Positions 1 through 8,769 of a stretch of 25,350 nucleotides of DNA are shown here, in pieces. Origin of the DNA: Acidianus hospitalis (lineage in GTDB: Archaea > Thermoproteota > Thermoprotei_A > Sulfolobales > Sulfolobaceae). The stretch covers positions 1 through 25,350 of the forward strand of contig QEFD01000031.1 of the NCBI GenBank assembly GCA_003086435.1. Direction: 5' to 3'. The first letter of the stretch is position 1; the number at the start of each line of letters is the position of its first letter. The notes beneath the pieces were generated by a model that was not told the DNA's origin, did not search any database, and saw nothing but the letters and a program-made list of their open reading frames with translations. Both the position numbers and the translations under genes were made by a program.

Positions 1-117
1 TGTGGGTTGGGGTTATCCCGCTAAAGGGGCGGAGGGGTAACGGGTTTCCCCGTGATCCTGGTGAAGCCCAAGGGCTGAGAATTAGATACAATTTCATGAA
101 AATCCAATGAAGCCCAA
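1..117 (+). mobile_element. Right-end remnant of a probable IS200/IS605-family (TnpB) element
   Basis: The segment is much richer in G+C than the rest of the window. It holds an open frame (from base 3, entering from outside the window) that ends with TGA at 108-110; its residues include PLKGRRG and RDPGEAQG, which resemble the basic, poorly conserved tails of archaeal TnpB proteins as I remember them. The frame stops close to the point where a disrupted glycosyltransferase gene begins, as expected if tnpB ends near the right end of the element. A 10-bp direct repeat, TGAAGCCCAA, lies at 62-71 and 108-117 near the presumed boundary. The main body of the element would lie left of the window. 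Assignment to IS605 is an inference; the exact boundary (about 110-120) is not proven. Confidence 0.42.
10..117 (+). ncRNA. Candidate TnpB guide RNA (omega RNA / reRNA) scaffold at the element end
   Basis: Three potential stems can be read directly. GTTATCCC (12-19) pairs with GGGGTAAC (34-41) with one G-U pair; CGGG (41-44) pairs with CCCG (49-52); AGCCC (65-69) pairs with GGGCT (72-76) across a two-base loop. In IS200/IS605 elements the 3' part of tnpB and the right end are known to be transcribed as a structured RNA whose 3' extension, taken from flanking host DNA, guides TnpB. If that holds here, the guide would be the bases just after the boundary, starting near 111-120 and running into the glycosyltransferase fragment. 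Function is inferred from position and foldability only. Confidence 0.33.
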
Positions 118-390
118 ACCCCTTTCAAGGTTACTCCTAAAGGTGAAGGAAATTTTGATGTAAAAAGCGTAATTCCTCACATGATAATTATAATTTTACT
201 TATTTTATCAATTATAGAAGGATTTCTTTGGTTAACTAAAGCAAGCTCTAGTTTGCCCTTATATTACTCTATTATAATAAATATATTTTGGGCAATTTAC
301 CAAATACCTTTTTTAATTGGTGGAATTATATTGGCTAAAATGATGTCAAGGAGAGAAAATTATGTAGAAGTAGCTTTTAACAGGGATTGA
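118..390 (+). pseudogene. 3' fragment of a membrane glycosyltransferase, family 2 (cellulose synthase-like), truncated by the element
   Basis: The frame ending at 390 is open back to a stop at 97-99, so the ATG at 181 is not a natural start. Read from 118 it gives TPFKVTPKGEG about 20 residues before two hydrophobic helices (roughly codons 22-45 and 50-70 of the fragment) and a short basic tail. FKVTPK followed by paired C-terminal helices is the pattern found at the end of processive GT2 (BcsA/CESA-like) synthases, where it follows the last cytoplasmic segment. The catalytic GT-A domain (DxD, QxxRW) is absent because the upstream side is replaced by IS-like sequence. The fragment is probably not a working gene. 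An alternative reading as a small two-helix membrane protein starting at 181 is possible but less likely. Confidence 0.6.
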
Positions 391-391
391 A

Positions 392-1096
392 TCATTTTAA
401 TCTACCTGTCTCCATTAAATAATATTTTAAGTATGGAGTTTCTTCTATTTTCTCCTTGGTTAAATACTCCATGTAAATTCCCTTTGGTTTCTCTCTATTA
501 GGTTTAGTCCTTATAATTTCCTTTTCAGTTACAATTATATCAACTGGCACATCAAACGGTTGTGAAGGTATTTCATCGACTATTTGTATAGAGTGGACTG
601 TTGTAGCTACTGGTGTTTTCTCATTAACCTTACCCAGTTCCCTTAATATTGCGTATTCCAATTCACTATAACCTTCTCCTTTTCCTACCCTATCTCCTGA
701 TCTGGTTACAGCAACAGAACCCACTACTATAAAATCTACTGGAGGAATTTCCTTATAACTAATTCTTTTGCCCAATTTAGTAAATCCTGAAATTGTAGAT
801 GCAAGCTTAGGATTAACATTATAAAGTAAGAAAAATTCTCCTTTAAGCCTAGGCGTCGGAACTAATAACTTTTTACCGGCTGATAGAACCAACTCCCTCA
901 CTTTTCTTTGCGGAGAGTCTGGATTCACTTTAACTACTTCAGCTTTTTTAAATTCAGGAAGCGTAGAAAGAAGCTCAGCCGCTTTTTCTGAACCTTTAAA
1001 GTTAGGAATCCTACCAAAAACTGGTCTAGGAAAAGATGCTATGTTAGTTTCTTCCATTAATTTCCAAATCTTTTGTCTAATTTCTTCCTTATCCAT
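392..1096 (-). CDS. 5-formyltetrahydrofolate cyclo-ligase family protein
   Basis: A 234-residue soluble protein of the 5-FTHF cyclo-ligase (MTHFS) family. Members convert 5-formyl-tetrahydrofolate to 5,10-methenyl-tetrahydrofolate with ATP. The recognisable part is the glycine-rich stretch [19 protein letters not shown] in the second half, matching the GxGxGYxDxE signature of the family, preceded by the hydrophobic strand [11 protein letters not shown]. The N-terminal helix with basic residues ([12 protein letters not shown]) also fits. The ATG at 1096 lies about 25 bases downstream of a minus-strand TATA-like TTTTATTC, so a leaderless transcript is likely. It is transcribed away from hyuA. 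The true substrate in an archaeon with modified pterins is uncertain; the family assignment is fairly firm. Confidence 0.8.
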   Translation of the reverse strand: MDKEEIRQKIWKLMEETNIASFPRPVFGRIPNFKGSEKAAELLSTLPEFKKAEVVKVNPDSPQRKVRELVLSAGKKLLVPTPRLKGEFFLLYNVNPKLASTISGFTKLGKRISYKEIPPVDFIVVGSVAVTRSGDRVGKGEGYSELEYAILRELGKVNEKTPVATTVHSIQIVDEIPSQPFDVPVDIIVTEKEIIRTKPNREKPKGIYMEYLTKEKIEETPYLKYYLMETGRLK

Positions 1097-1115
1097 AAAA
1101 ACTGATTAACTGTCG

Positions 1116-1134
1116 GAATAAAATCCTTTTATTC
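1116..1134. promoter_or_regulatory. Symmetric bidirectional TATA promoter for the cyclo-ligase-like gene and hyuA
   Basis: A perfect inverted repeat GAATAAAA-TCC-TTTTATTC. Each arm gives the same TATA-like TTTTATTC, one per strand. The centre (1125) is 29 bases from the ATG at 1096 and 30 bases from the ATG at 1155, the usual spacing for leaderless archaeal genes on both sides. The two boxes are only 3 bp apart, so the recognition element of each lies inside the other. Confidence 0.65.
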
Positions 1135-1154
1135 TTGTAAGTTTTTTCCCTCTT

Positions 1155-3083
1155 ATGATAGTAGCTGTAGATGTAGGGGGTACATTTACTGATATAGTTG
1201 GAATAGATGAAAATGGTAAAATTACTATTTATAAAGGATTAACTACTCCTAAATCTCCAGAGATAGGCGTATACGAAGGATTAAAAAAGGGAAATTTTCA
1301 CGACGTGAAAGAGATAATACATGCTACAACTATAGCAACAAATGCAATTTTAGGACAAGTTAACTTGGAGCTTCCAGAAGTTGCTTTACTTACGACTAAG
1401 GGATTTAAGGATGTTATAGAGATTGGAAGGCAAAATAGACCAGAGCTCTATAATCCGTTTTTTGATAAACCTGCTCCTTTAGTACCAAGGGATAAAAGAT
1501 ATGAAATAAATGAGAGAGTCAATGCTGAAGGAAAAATAATTCAAAAAGTTAATGAAGAAGAAGTAGAGAACCTAATAAAATCTATCAAGGCAGACGCAAT
1601 AGCGATCTCTTTTTTGCATTCTTATATAAATCCAGATAACGAAAAGATAGTTGCACAGATAGCTAGGAAATACTTCAAATACGTTTCAGTATCTCATGAG
1701 ATAGCTCCTGAACCTAGGGAATACGAAAGAACGTCAACAACTGTACTGAACGCAAAATTAATGCCAATAGTAAGCAGGTATTTAGAAGCTTTAGAATCCT
1801 TACTTAGGGATTTTAGTTCGCCGCCTATTTTTATTATGGCAAGTTCTGGAGGCTTAATAGATAAGGAAGAGGCATCAAGAAGACCAGTCCAAATAATAGA
1901 ATCTGGTCCTGCCGCAGGAGTAGTAGGTGTTGCTTACTTTTCTGAAGTACTTAACATTAAAAATGCAATAAGCTTTGACATGGGCGGAACTACTGCAAAA
2001 GCAGGAACAGTAGTTGACCATAAAATAGAGATAACTACAGAATACGAGGTAGGAGGAAAAGCCCATCATGGTAGAATGATTAAAGGTTCTGGATATCCTG
2101 TTAGATTTCCATTTGTAGACTTAAGTGAAGTTTCCGCTGGTGGAGGAACTATAATCTGGAAAGATAGTGCAGGGGGTTTAAGAGTAGGGCCTTTAAGTGC
2201 CGGTGCAGACCCTGGACCAATAAGTTATGCAAGGGGTGGAAAAGATCCTACATTGACTGACGCTAATGTAGCCCTAGGAAGAGTAGAATCTTTACTCTCA
2301 GGTGAAATGAAACTAGATAAAGATGGGGCGATAAAGGGATTAAATAAATTAGGAGATTATGTTGAAATGGCTAACGAGGCAATAAAGCTAGCAAATATGG
2401 AAATGGGAAGGGCTATAAGACTTGTTACAGTTGAGAGAGGTCTTGATCCCGAAGATTTTACTCTATTTGCATATGGAGGAGCAGGACCTCAATATGCAAT
2501 TGACCTTGCAGAAGAGATGAGAATTTCTACAGTAGTGATACCTCCATACCCTGGACTTTTTTCCGCTTTAGGATTGTTATTTGCCGATAAAAAATATGAA
2601 GCAAGAAAGTCGTACCCTAAGGATCTTGAGAAAGATTTCGAAGAGTTGGAATCTAAGGTAAAAGGAAAATATTACTTAAGATATGCCGATGTAAGATATG
2701 AAGGACAAGGATGGGAAATTACGATCCCAGTAAGTGACGTAAAAAAGATTAAGGAAGATTTTGAAACTATACACAGAAAAATTTATGGCTTCACTTTAGA
2801 TAGAGACATAGAAATTATTACTATTAGAGTATTTGGAATAGTTCCATCTTATAAAGTAACGTTACCTAAACCTAAAACAGACGATAAACCTAGCGTAAAA
2901 TTTAGGAAGGTTTACTTTGATGAATGGATTGAAACTCCTATATATAAGAGAGAAGAGCTTCCTAGCAATTACGAAATAGAAGGTCCAGCAATTATTGAAG
3001 AATATAGCTCAACAATCGTAATAAAGCCGAATTGGAAAGGGATAGTAGATGAGAACGGATTTATAAAGATTTCAAAGGTGTAA
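1155..3083 (+). CDS. hyuA: Hydantoinase/5-oxoprolinase subunit A (HyuA family)
   Basis: A 642-residue cytosolic protein of the HyuA/oxoprolinase-alpha family, which binds ATP with an actin/hexokinase-like fold and, with HyuB, opens N-carbamoyl or lactam rings (hydantoins, 5-oxoproline) at the cost of ATP. The first phosphate motif VDVGGTFTD is at residues 5-13, the second, [10 protein letters not shown], at 273-282, and a third glycine-rich stretch FAYGGAGPQ lies near 440. The order Hydant_A_N, hydantoinase A, C-terminal domain and the length are normal for the separate alpha subunit. Start is the ATG at 1155, placed about 25 bases after a TATA-like box; no SD is visible, which fits a leaderless transcript. 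hyuB follows after 3 bases, so the two are surely co-transcribed. The natural substrate cannot be read from sequence. Confidence 0.92.
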   Translation: MIVAVDVGGTFTDIVGIDENGKITIYKGLTTPKSPEIGVYEGLKKGNFHDVKEIIHATTIATNAILGQVNLELPEVALLTTKGFKDVIEIGRQNRPELYNPFFDKPAPLVPRDKRYEINERVNAEGKIIQKVNEEEVENLIKSIKADAIAISFLHSYINPDNEKIVAQIARKYFKYVSVSHEIAPEPREYERTSTTVLNAKLMPIVSRYLEALESLLRDFSSPPIFIMASSGGLIDKEEASRRPVQIIESGPAAGVVGVAYFSEVLNIKNAISFDMGGTTAKAGTVVDHKIEITTEYEVGGKAHHGRMIKGSGYPVRFPFVDLSEVSAGGGTIIWKDSAGGLRVGPLSAGADPGPISYARGGKDPTLTDANVALGRVESLLSGEMKLDKDGAIKGLNKLGDYVEMANEAIKLANMEMGRAIRLVTVERGLDPEDFTLFAYGGAGPQYAIDLAEEMRISTVVIPPYPGLFSALGLLFADKKYEARKSYPKDLEKDFEELESKVKGKYYLRYADVRYEGQGWEITIPVSDVKKIKEDFETIHRKIYGFTLDRDIEIITIRVFGIVPSYKVTLPKPKTDDKPSVKFRKVYFDEWIETPIYKREELPSNYEIEGPAIIEEYSSTIVIKPNWKGIVDENGFIKISKV

Positions 3084-3086
3084 GCT

Positions 3087-4610
3087 ATGAAGTGGGAGAT
3101 CGTTCACAAGGCTACGTCCTTCATAGCTGAAGAAATGGGAGTTTCATTAAAGAAATCTGCACTTTCGCCAAACATTAGGGAGAGAATGGATCACAGCTGT
3201 GCAATAGTTAACGAAGAAGGAAAAATAGTTGCACAAGCTGAACATATACCAGTACACCTAGGGTCATTTAAAATAGGAGTGCTTAACGTATTAAATTACT
3301 TGGAAAAAGAAGGGATAGAGCTTGAGGAAGGAGATTCCATTATATTTAATGACCCATATATTTCTGGAACGCACTTAAACGACGTTGGAGTACTATCTCC
3401 TATATTTTATAATGGAAAGTTAATAGGTTATGCAGTAAATAAAGCCCATCACGTAGACGTTGGAGGCCCATTACCAGGCTCAATAAATCCTACAGCCAAA
3501 ACAATTTATGAAGAAGGCGTAGTAATTCCACCAGTAAAGTTAACTAGAAAAGGTAGCTTAAATGACGAAATAATTAAGATAATAAAGGAAAATTTCAAAG
3601 TTCCAGATTTCTCACTAGGAGATATAAAGGCTCAGATATCTGCAAATAAGCTAGGAGAAGAAAGAGTAAGACAGTTATTCGAAAAATATGGAGATATAAG
3701 ACAATCATGGGAGGAATCTATTGATTACTCTAGAAGACTTGCACTAAATGTAATAAATACATGGAAAAAAGGAGAATATGAAGCAGAAGACTATTTAGAA
3801 TGGGGATCTTCACTACTGCCTATAAAAATTAAACTTAGGATAGGAGAAAAAGGAATAATTGCAGACTTTGAAGGAACTTATAAGCAAATTGAAGGACCAC
3901 TTAATGCGGTTCTTGGAGTAACTTATTCTGCAGTCTCTTTTGCAGTTAGGTCTATGGTAGGAGAAGTTCCTACAAATGATGGATTTTATTCTTTAATTAC
4001 CGTCAAAGCTGAGGAAGGTAGCCTAGTTAATCCTTTAAAACCTGCTGCAGTTGGCGGGGGTAACGTAGAGACTTCGCAAAGAATAGCAGACGTAACTTTC
4101 CTGGCTATGAGTAAGTTCCTTAAAGTTCCTGCAGCGGCCTCAGGAACTATGATGAATATAATGATGGGCGGTATCTACAAAGGAAAATATTGGTCTTATT
4201 ATGAAACTGTAGGTGGAGGTAGTGGTGGAAGACCGTGTAAGGACGGTGTAGCTGCAGTGCAAAATAATATGACCAACACTTTAAATACGCCAATAGAAAT
4301 AGCCGAAAGGCAATATCCTATTCTCTTTATAGAATATAGAATAAGGGAAGGTAGTGGGGGTAATGGGCTTCACAAAGGAGGAGATGGAATAATTAGGGGA
4401 TTTAAACTACTGTCTAAAGCCAAGATATCGATACTGGCTGATAGGTTTAAGATAGGACCTTGGGGATTAGAAGGAGGAGAAAGAGGAAAACCTGGGAGAG
4501 TTACAATAAACGGTAAGGATTATCCTAGCAAATTCACTGAAGAAGTTAATGAAGGAGATGTAATAATAGTGGAAACTCCAGGTGGTGGAGGATATGGTAA
4601 AGCTTATTAA
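3087..4610 (+). CDS. hyuB: Hydantoinase/5-oxoprolinase subunit B (HyuB family)
   Basis: A 507-residue partner of HyuA in the HyuB/oxoprolinase-beta family (Hydantoinase_B). Family features include RMDHSCAIV and the histidine-bearing [10 protein letters not shown] near the N-terminus, [15 protein letters not shown] and [15 protein letters not shown] in the first third, [11 protein letters not shown] in the middle, and the glycine-rich end ETPGGGGYG typical of the family C-terminus. The ATG is 3 bases beyond the hyuA stop and is preceded by AAAGGTG (3074-3080), a good SD with about 6 bases of spacing, as expected for an internal operon gene. Complex with HyuA is assumed from family knowledge. 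The substrate is unknown. Confidence 0.92.
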   Translation: MKWEIVHKATSFIAEEMGVSLKKSALSPNIRERMDHSCAIVNEEGKIVAQAEHIPVHLGSFKIGVLNVLNYLEKEGIELEEGDSIIFNDPYISGTHLNDVGVLSPIFYNGKLIGYAVNKAHHVDVGGPLPGSINPTAKTIYEEGVVIPPVKLTRKGSLNDEIIKIIKENFKVPDFSLGDIKAQISANKLGEERVRQLFEKYGDIRQSWEESIDYSRRLALNVINTWKKGEYEAEDYLEWGSSLLPIKIKLRIGEKGIIADFEGTYKQIEGPLNAVLGVTYSAVSFAVRSMVGEVPTNDGFYSLITVKAEEGSLVNPLKPAAVGGGNVETSQRIADVTFLAMSKFLKVPAAASGTMMNIMMGGIYKGKYWSYYETVGGGSGGRPCKDGVAAVQNNMTNTLNTPIEIAERQYPILFIEYRIREGSGGNGLHKGGDGIIRGFKLLSKAKISILADRFKIGPWGLEGGERGKPGRVTINGKDYPSKFTEEVNEGDVIIVETPGGGGYGKAY

Positions 4611-4635
4611 TCCTTAGTGAGATTAAGGGCTTAAC

Positions 4636-5652
4636 GTGGATAGGACAAGGATTTGGAATAGATATTTAATACCTTTAATTGAGAACTTCGTTGCTCCATA
4701 CTCCGTCTTAAGGAAAATTCTTCCTCAAATACTATTGTTAGGTTTAGCAGTTTATATAAATGCTTGGGTTTTTATGGTTTACCAGCACTTAGATTTTATA
4801 TCCGCAATTTATGCTGGTGTTAATGTAGTTACTACTGTAGGTTTATACGCCCCAGACATTTCACAAATGACTGACACTGAAAAAATAGTTCTTATAATTA
4901 CAATAATTTTTGCAGTAGGACTTTATACTAGCATAATTCAATCAATAGTTAGTACTGTAATAAATAGGAGTACGTGGCAGGACGCTAAAGCTAGATGGAG
5001 GGGAAGTCATATGAAAGGACATACTGTAATAGTAGGAGAAGGCGAAATAATAGCGAGTGCTGTTAGAAGACTTGAAAGGCTTGGCGTCGATTACATAGTT
5101 TTAACTCCTTCTAAGGATATAGCGAATAAAATAAGAAATGATAGAGTAATAATAGGAGATCCAAAGGATGATAAGAACTTATTATCTGCAGGAATTTTAG
5201 AAGCAAAAAATGCAATAGTCTCAATGCAAAATGACATGGATACTTTGCTTATAACATTAAAGATACAGAAGATAAATCCTCCGTTACAAGTTATTAGTGT
5301 AGTAAAAGACTCTAATATGGTCGACGTTTTTAAAACTGCAGGTGCAGATTTAGTAATTCCCAATGATGATATAGTGGGTAGAATAACAGCTGCAGCGGCA
5401 ATATCTAATAATGTTGCCGGAGTTATATTTCACGATAGAAGCGAAAATTTAATAATAGGATTATTTGAAATTAAAAAAGAGATTAAAATAAAAGACCTAC
5501 CTTCTGGTATTCTTCCTTTGGCAATAATAGAAGAAGATGGAAAGCTTAACCCTTACTTTGAAAAGGATACATTGCTAAAGAAAGGAGAAAAATTAGTTGT
5601 ACTTGGTGATCCAAACTTATTTAAGAAAGTTAAAGAAGTCTTAGGAGAGTAA
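4636..5652 (+). CDS. Two-helix potassium channel-like protein with C-terminal RCK (TrkA-N/TrkA-C) domain
   Basis: A 338-residue membrane protein with two N-terminal helices (about residues 28-48 and 83-105) separated by a re-entrant pore loop, then a Rossmann-type RCK domain beginning near residue 128 ([10 protein letters not shown]) and a TrkA-C-like domain near 265-338. The architecture is that of MthK-type K+ channels gated by ligand or Ca2+. The filter region at 66-73 is TTVGLYAP rather than the canonical TVGYG, so ion selectivity may differ. The GTG at 4636 is the start used here; it follows hyuB by 25 bases and may be read from the same transcript. The next gene begins 5 bases after its stop, suggesting an operon with the SDR protein. 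Confidence 0.82.
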   Translation: MDRTRIWNRYLIPLIENFVAPYSVLRKILPQILLLGLAVYINAWVFMVYQHLDFISAIYAGVNVVTTVGLYAPDISQMTDTEKIVLIITIIFAVGLYTSIIQSIVSTVINRSTWQDAKARWRGSHMKGHTVIVGEGEIIASAVRRLERLGVDYIVLTPSKDIANKIRNDRVIIGDPKDDKNLLSAGILEAKNAIVSMQNDMDTLLITLKIQKINPPLQVISVVKDSNMVDVFKTAGADLVIPNDDIVGRITAAAAISNNVAGVIFHDRSENLIIGLFEIKKEIKIKDLPSGILPLAIIEEDGKLNPYFEKDTLLKKGEKLVVLGDPNLFKKVKEVLGE

Positions 5653-5657
5653 CATTT

Positions 5658-6617
5658 ATGAAATATTTACTTTTAGGCTTAGGATTTGTTTCTACACATG
5701 TTGCCGAATATTTATCGAAATTTGGAGAAGTTAAGGTAACTTACAAGAGCTTAAATCCAGTAAAGAGAATATACGCCGAGGATATACTAAAAGGTAAAGC
5801 AGAAGTAATAAAGTTAGATCCTTTACAAGATAAGGAAAAATTAAAGGAAGAAATATCCTCCTCTGACGTTATAGTAAATTTCATTGGAGAAATTCAAGGT
5901 AGTGAAGAAAGCCTAAGAGTAGCCAACGTGGAGATACCAAAGTTAATAGCGCAGACAGTAGGTGAAGCATACAATGAAGGAAAAAAGAAAATTCTAATTC
6001 ACTTTAGCGGACTTCTAGGTAAAACTGGAAATAACGTAAAACCTGAGGAGCCTCATTTACAAGGAATAAATCCTTCAACTCCTTTCGAAAAAACTAAATA
6101 TGAGGGAGAAAAGGAGGTTTACCAAATTTCTCAAAAGTACGATTTTCCTCTAGTAATTCTTAGGCCTACACTAGTTTATGGTAGATATTCCGCTCACATT
6201 CAATTTATAACAATGTATAATTTTGCAAAAAAGGGAATAATACCTAGATTAAGTTTCCAATTTAACACGATAAGCGCATATTACATTGCAGAAATGATAA
6301 AGAATTTATCTGATTTTAAAGGAAGAAAATATTTTTACGCTACTGAGTGTAGTCCAGTAAATGTAACTAGATTTTTTGAATTAATGGCAAAAGGACTAGG
6401 AATAAATAAGCAAATTCACCTTTATGTTCCAGAATTCCTTGCTAAACTCGTGTTGCCAAGTTACATTAAAAGTTTGTTAAAGTACACTAAATCAACGTAT
6501 GATTGTACAGAATCTAAAAATCTTGTTAATAACTTAACTTTTGATGAAAATGAAGTTATAAATAATGCAATATTCTTAAGAAGATTAGAAAAGGAAAAAT
6601 CACTTATTCCGACATAA
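5658..6617 (+). CDS. NAD(P)-binding SDR-family protein (epimerase/dehydratase or NDUFA9-like)
   Basis: A 319-residue cytosolic protein of the extended/atypical short-chain dehydrogenase type. The N-terminal strand-turn-helix [16 protein letters not shown] (residues 4-19) is a dinucleotide-binding fold, with [11 protein letters not shown] as the following strand. HFSGLLG supplies the usual Ser and KYEGEKEV supplies a YxxxK pair, both in the expected order, so catalysis is possible. RPTLVYG is the typical strand after the active site. The C-terminal region is less conserved and fits nucleotide-sugar epimerases as well as the NDUFA9-like group, so the substrate is left open. The ATG lies 5 bases after the channel gene stop, implying co-transcription. 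Confidence 0.75.
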   Translation: MKYLLLGLGFVSTHVAEYLSKFGEVKVTYKSLNPVKRIYAEDILKGKAEVIKLDPLQDKEKLKEEISSSDVIVNFIGEIQGSEESLRVANVEIPKLIAQTVGEAYNEGKKKILIHFSGLLGKTGNNVKPEEPHLQGINPSTPFEKTKYEGEKEVYQISQKYDFPLVILRPTLVYGRYSAHIQFITMYNFAKKGIIPRLSFQFNTISAYYIAEMIKNLSDFKGRKYFYATECSPVNVTRFFELMAKGLGINKQIHLYVPEFLAKLVLPSYIKSLLKYTKSTYDCTESKNLVNNLTFDENEVINNAIFLRRLEKEKSLIPT

Positions 6618-6627
6618 TTGGAGAAGA

Positions 6628-6634
6628 TTTTTAA
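6628..6634 (+). promoter_or_regulatory. TATA box for the SpoIIM-family gene
   Basis: TTTTTAA centred near 6631 lies about 28 bases before the ATG at 6659, a spacing expected for a leaderless transcript. It falls in the 40-base gap after the SDR gene. Confidence 0.5.
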
Positions 6635-6658
6635 CTCTTAAAACCAAGTTTTTTATTG

Positions 6659-7264
6659 ATGAGAAGACAGACCCTAGTATTCTTTATACTTTTTATAATA
6701 GAACTACTAATATTTATAGGGACATCCGCACTGCCAGTTAATCAACCAGAACTAGCTAGTGAATTCCAGTGTGAGAGATCATCAATTGTATCTTTACCTT
6801 ATTCAATAGAGGCCTTAGCAATATTTACTAATAATTATAGGGTGGCATTAGAAGAATTTATTCCAGCTTTAGGAGTAGGAATTATGGGATATACGATAGG
6901 CTATACAGGTTACGTTTTATCTGCATTTTCAAATGCACAAGGTGTACCCGGTTGGGTTCCAGCGATTTTCCTATTTACTTTACCTCACTCTTGGTTAGAG
7001 TTGCCTTCGTACGCCTTTGCAGCTACCGCTGGATTATTTCTTTTAATTGATAGAAATTGGAAGAGGTTCTTATACATGATAGGTTTTGTTGGACTAGAAT
7101 TATTCTTTGCGGCATCAGTAGAGGCTGGAGAAATAGTATTAGAGAACGTAAATGTCATATACTCTTATCTATTTTGGATTCCCGCAGCCTTGTTATTCTA
7201 TGTACTTTACGAGGTCTATGAATATATAATGGACGTAACTGAAAAACCTAAGGTTCAATATTAA
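6659..7264 (+). CDS. Stage II sporulation protein M (SpoIIM/DUF95) family membrane protein
   Basis: About 201 residues with a hydrophobic N-terminal helix (about 5-25), an extracytoplasmic segment, then four further hydrophobic stretches. The central pattern, [19 protein letters not shown] followed by [23 protein letters not shown], is characteristic of SpoIIM/DUF95 proteins: a long-helix turn, then the conserved proline-histidine-glutamate motif. The archaeal members have no link to sporulation and their function is unknown. The ATG at 6659 is preferred over the adjacent TTG at 6656 because of the TATA spacing. Its stop overlaps the stop of the convergent M61 peptidase gene by 4 bases. Confidence 0.8.
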   Translation: MRRQTLVFFILFIIELLIFIGTSALPVNQPELASEFQCERSSIVSLPYSIEALAIFTNNYRVALEEFIPALGVGIMGYTIGYTGYVLSAFSNAQGVPGWVPAIFLFTLPHSWLELPSYAFAATAGLFLLIDRNWKRFLYMIGFVGLELFFAASVEAGEIVLENVNVIYSYLFWIPAALLFYVLYEVYEYIMDVTEKPKVQY

Positions 7265-8739
7265 ATGATCTCTATATCAGAAATTCCTTCTTCTTTTTCG
7301 AATTCTAATTTCCCTATTTTTACCTTTATTTTATGTCCAGGATTAGGAGAAGTATTTACGACAACCTCTTTTATTCTACCTTCTCTTACTATTGTAAGTT
7401 TAGTAGAATCTTTAACTTCCAATTTAGATTTGCCGTTAAATCCTATTATCTGATCTCCAGGAATCAATCCAGCTAAATCTGCAGGAGAATCATCCTCCAC
7501 ATATGCTATAGTCTTGTCCTTTAGCATTATACCATAATAAGGCTTACCTCTATCTGTAAACTCTATGTTCACATCGTCTTTTAATTGCTCAAGAATTTTC
7601 GCTGCAGAGCCGTATACAAGGTCTTCTATATCGATCTCATATTTTCCCTTTAAAATTCTGTTTAAATCGTCGAAGGAGTAAATTCTTTTTTCATGATAAA
7701 TTTCCTTAAACAAGTCATCTATCCTTTTCCCCTTCTTTGACATTTCTAAATCAACGTATAAGGCTAAGGCTAAACCTCCATCATAATATGAAATTGAGGA
7801 GTTTAAGAAATTCTCATCTTGCCTATAATATTTTATCCATGTAGTAAATGAAGATTCTGCTAAGCTCGTCCTTTTAGCTCCAGGAAAAGTTAACTTAGAT
7901 AACGAGTTTGCCACATACTTTACTGCATCTTTCTTATCGAGAACTCCTGCCCTTAATGAAATTATTACTGCCATGTAATCAGTGAAACCTTCAGCAAACC
8001 ACAAAAGCGATGTATAGACCTCTTTCTCATAATTGTGCTTAAGATCTGCCGGAATGAGTCTCTTGACGTTCCAGCGATGGAAATATTCATGGGCAAATAA
8101 AGTTGCTAGCTTCTCCCTATCCCAGCTAACTACTATTGCTGAAGAATTTAAGTGCTCTATCCCTCCTAACTCCTTGTCAGACCTCCTAAAGTGAAAAACA
8201 TAATTATCTTCATCTCCTAGAATTTTATCTGCCTCACTAACTATCCTCCTTAACATTTCAACATCCAGATCGTCTATTGTAGAAACAACGTGCTTATCGT
8301 CGATTTTTAGTACCTTTAAATATGGGGAAGCCTCTATTGGAGAATCGGCGAACTCGTCATAGTTATCAGCACAGTACATTCCATCTTTCTTCTTAAGAGA
8401 AGTTGATATTTTCCAGTTAGGAGGCAAATCTAACTTTACGCAATATTCTTCATTAATCTCCTGAAAAGGGAAAACTGCTGGCGGATTAATAAAAATATAG
8501 TCGAGTGTAGAAATAGCTTCCCTTTGATCTTTGCTTACTGCATAAATTAAATACCTAAAATTGTACTTTACATAAAATCTATTCTTTGATATTCTAATTC
8601 CTTCAATTTCTACAATATTTCTTTCTAGCTCTCTTATTACATAAGACCCAGGAACATAAGTAGGAAAAATTACTACTCCTTCTCTTCCCTTAGCTAAAAT
8701 TTCAAAATAACGATTTCTAGGTTTTACTTCAAATATCAT
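7261..8739 (-). CDS. M61-family metallopeptidase with C-terminal PDZ domain
   Basis: A 492-residue protein resembling glycyl-aminopeptidase family M61. The zinc motif HEYFH is at residues 217-221, followed by the family's RWNVKR; the third ligand is expected to be E250 in FAEGFTDY. The N-terminal half has the beta-rich domain of M61, with [10 protein letters not shown] (about residues 27-36) as a conserved stretch. A PDZ domain occupies about 400-470, including [21 protein letters not shown]. All expected catalytic residues are present, so it should be active. No signal peptide is seen, so a cytosolic role in peptide breakdown is likely. It lies 30 bases downstream of an MFS gene on the same strand; that gap is pyrimidine-rich on the coding strand and may hold its own promoter or a terminator. 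Confidence 0.88.
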   Translation of the reverse strand: MIFEVKPRNRYFEILAKGREGVVIFPTYVPGSYVIRELERNIVEIEGIRISKNRFYVKYNFRYLIYAVSKDQREAISTLDYIFINPPAVFPFQEINEEYCVKLDLPPNWKISTSLKKKDGMYCADNYDEFADSPIEASPYLKVLKIDDKHVVSTIDDLDVEMLRRIVSEADKILGDEDNYVFHFRRSDKELGGIEHLNSSAIVVSWDREKLATLFAHEYFHRWNVKRLIPADLKHNYEKEVYTSLLWFAEGFTDYMAVIISLRAGVLDKKDAVKYVANSLSKLTFPGAKRTSLAESSFTTWIKYYRQDENFLNSSISYYDGGLALALYVDLEMSKKGKRIDDLFKEIYHEKRIYSFDDLNRILKGKYEIDIEDLVYGSAAKILEQLKDDVNIEFTDRGKPYYGIMLKDKTIAYVEDDSPADLAGLIPGDQIIGFNGKSKLEVKDSTKLTIVREGRIKEVVVNTSPNPGHKIKVKIGKLEFEKEEGISDIEII

Positions 8740-8769
8740 AGAAATGAAGAAGAAGAGAAGAAAATAACT

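Noticed and set aside
181..390. Independent 69-residue two-helix membrane protein
   Set aside because: The open frame continues upstream in phase with a GT2-like FKVTPK motif, which a gene starting at 181 would not explain.
378..392. AACAGGGATTGAA at the end of the first fragment and GATTGAAAG near 9985, resembling the end of Sulfolobales CRISPR repeats
   Set aside because: Each occurs once, with no regular spacing or repeated unit, so there is no array.
1875..2069. Minus-strand 64-codon open frame inside hyuA
   Set aside because: It lies wholly in a conserved HyuA coding region and its product is low-complexity; a frame shadow.
4612..4628. CCTTA-7-TAAGG hairpin between hyuB and the channel gene
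   Set aside because: Only 5-base arms, no T-run after it, and the next gene begins 8 bases later; likely chance.
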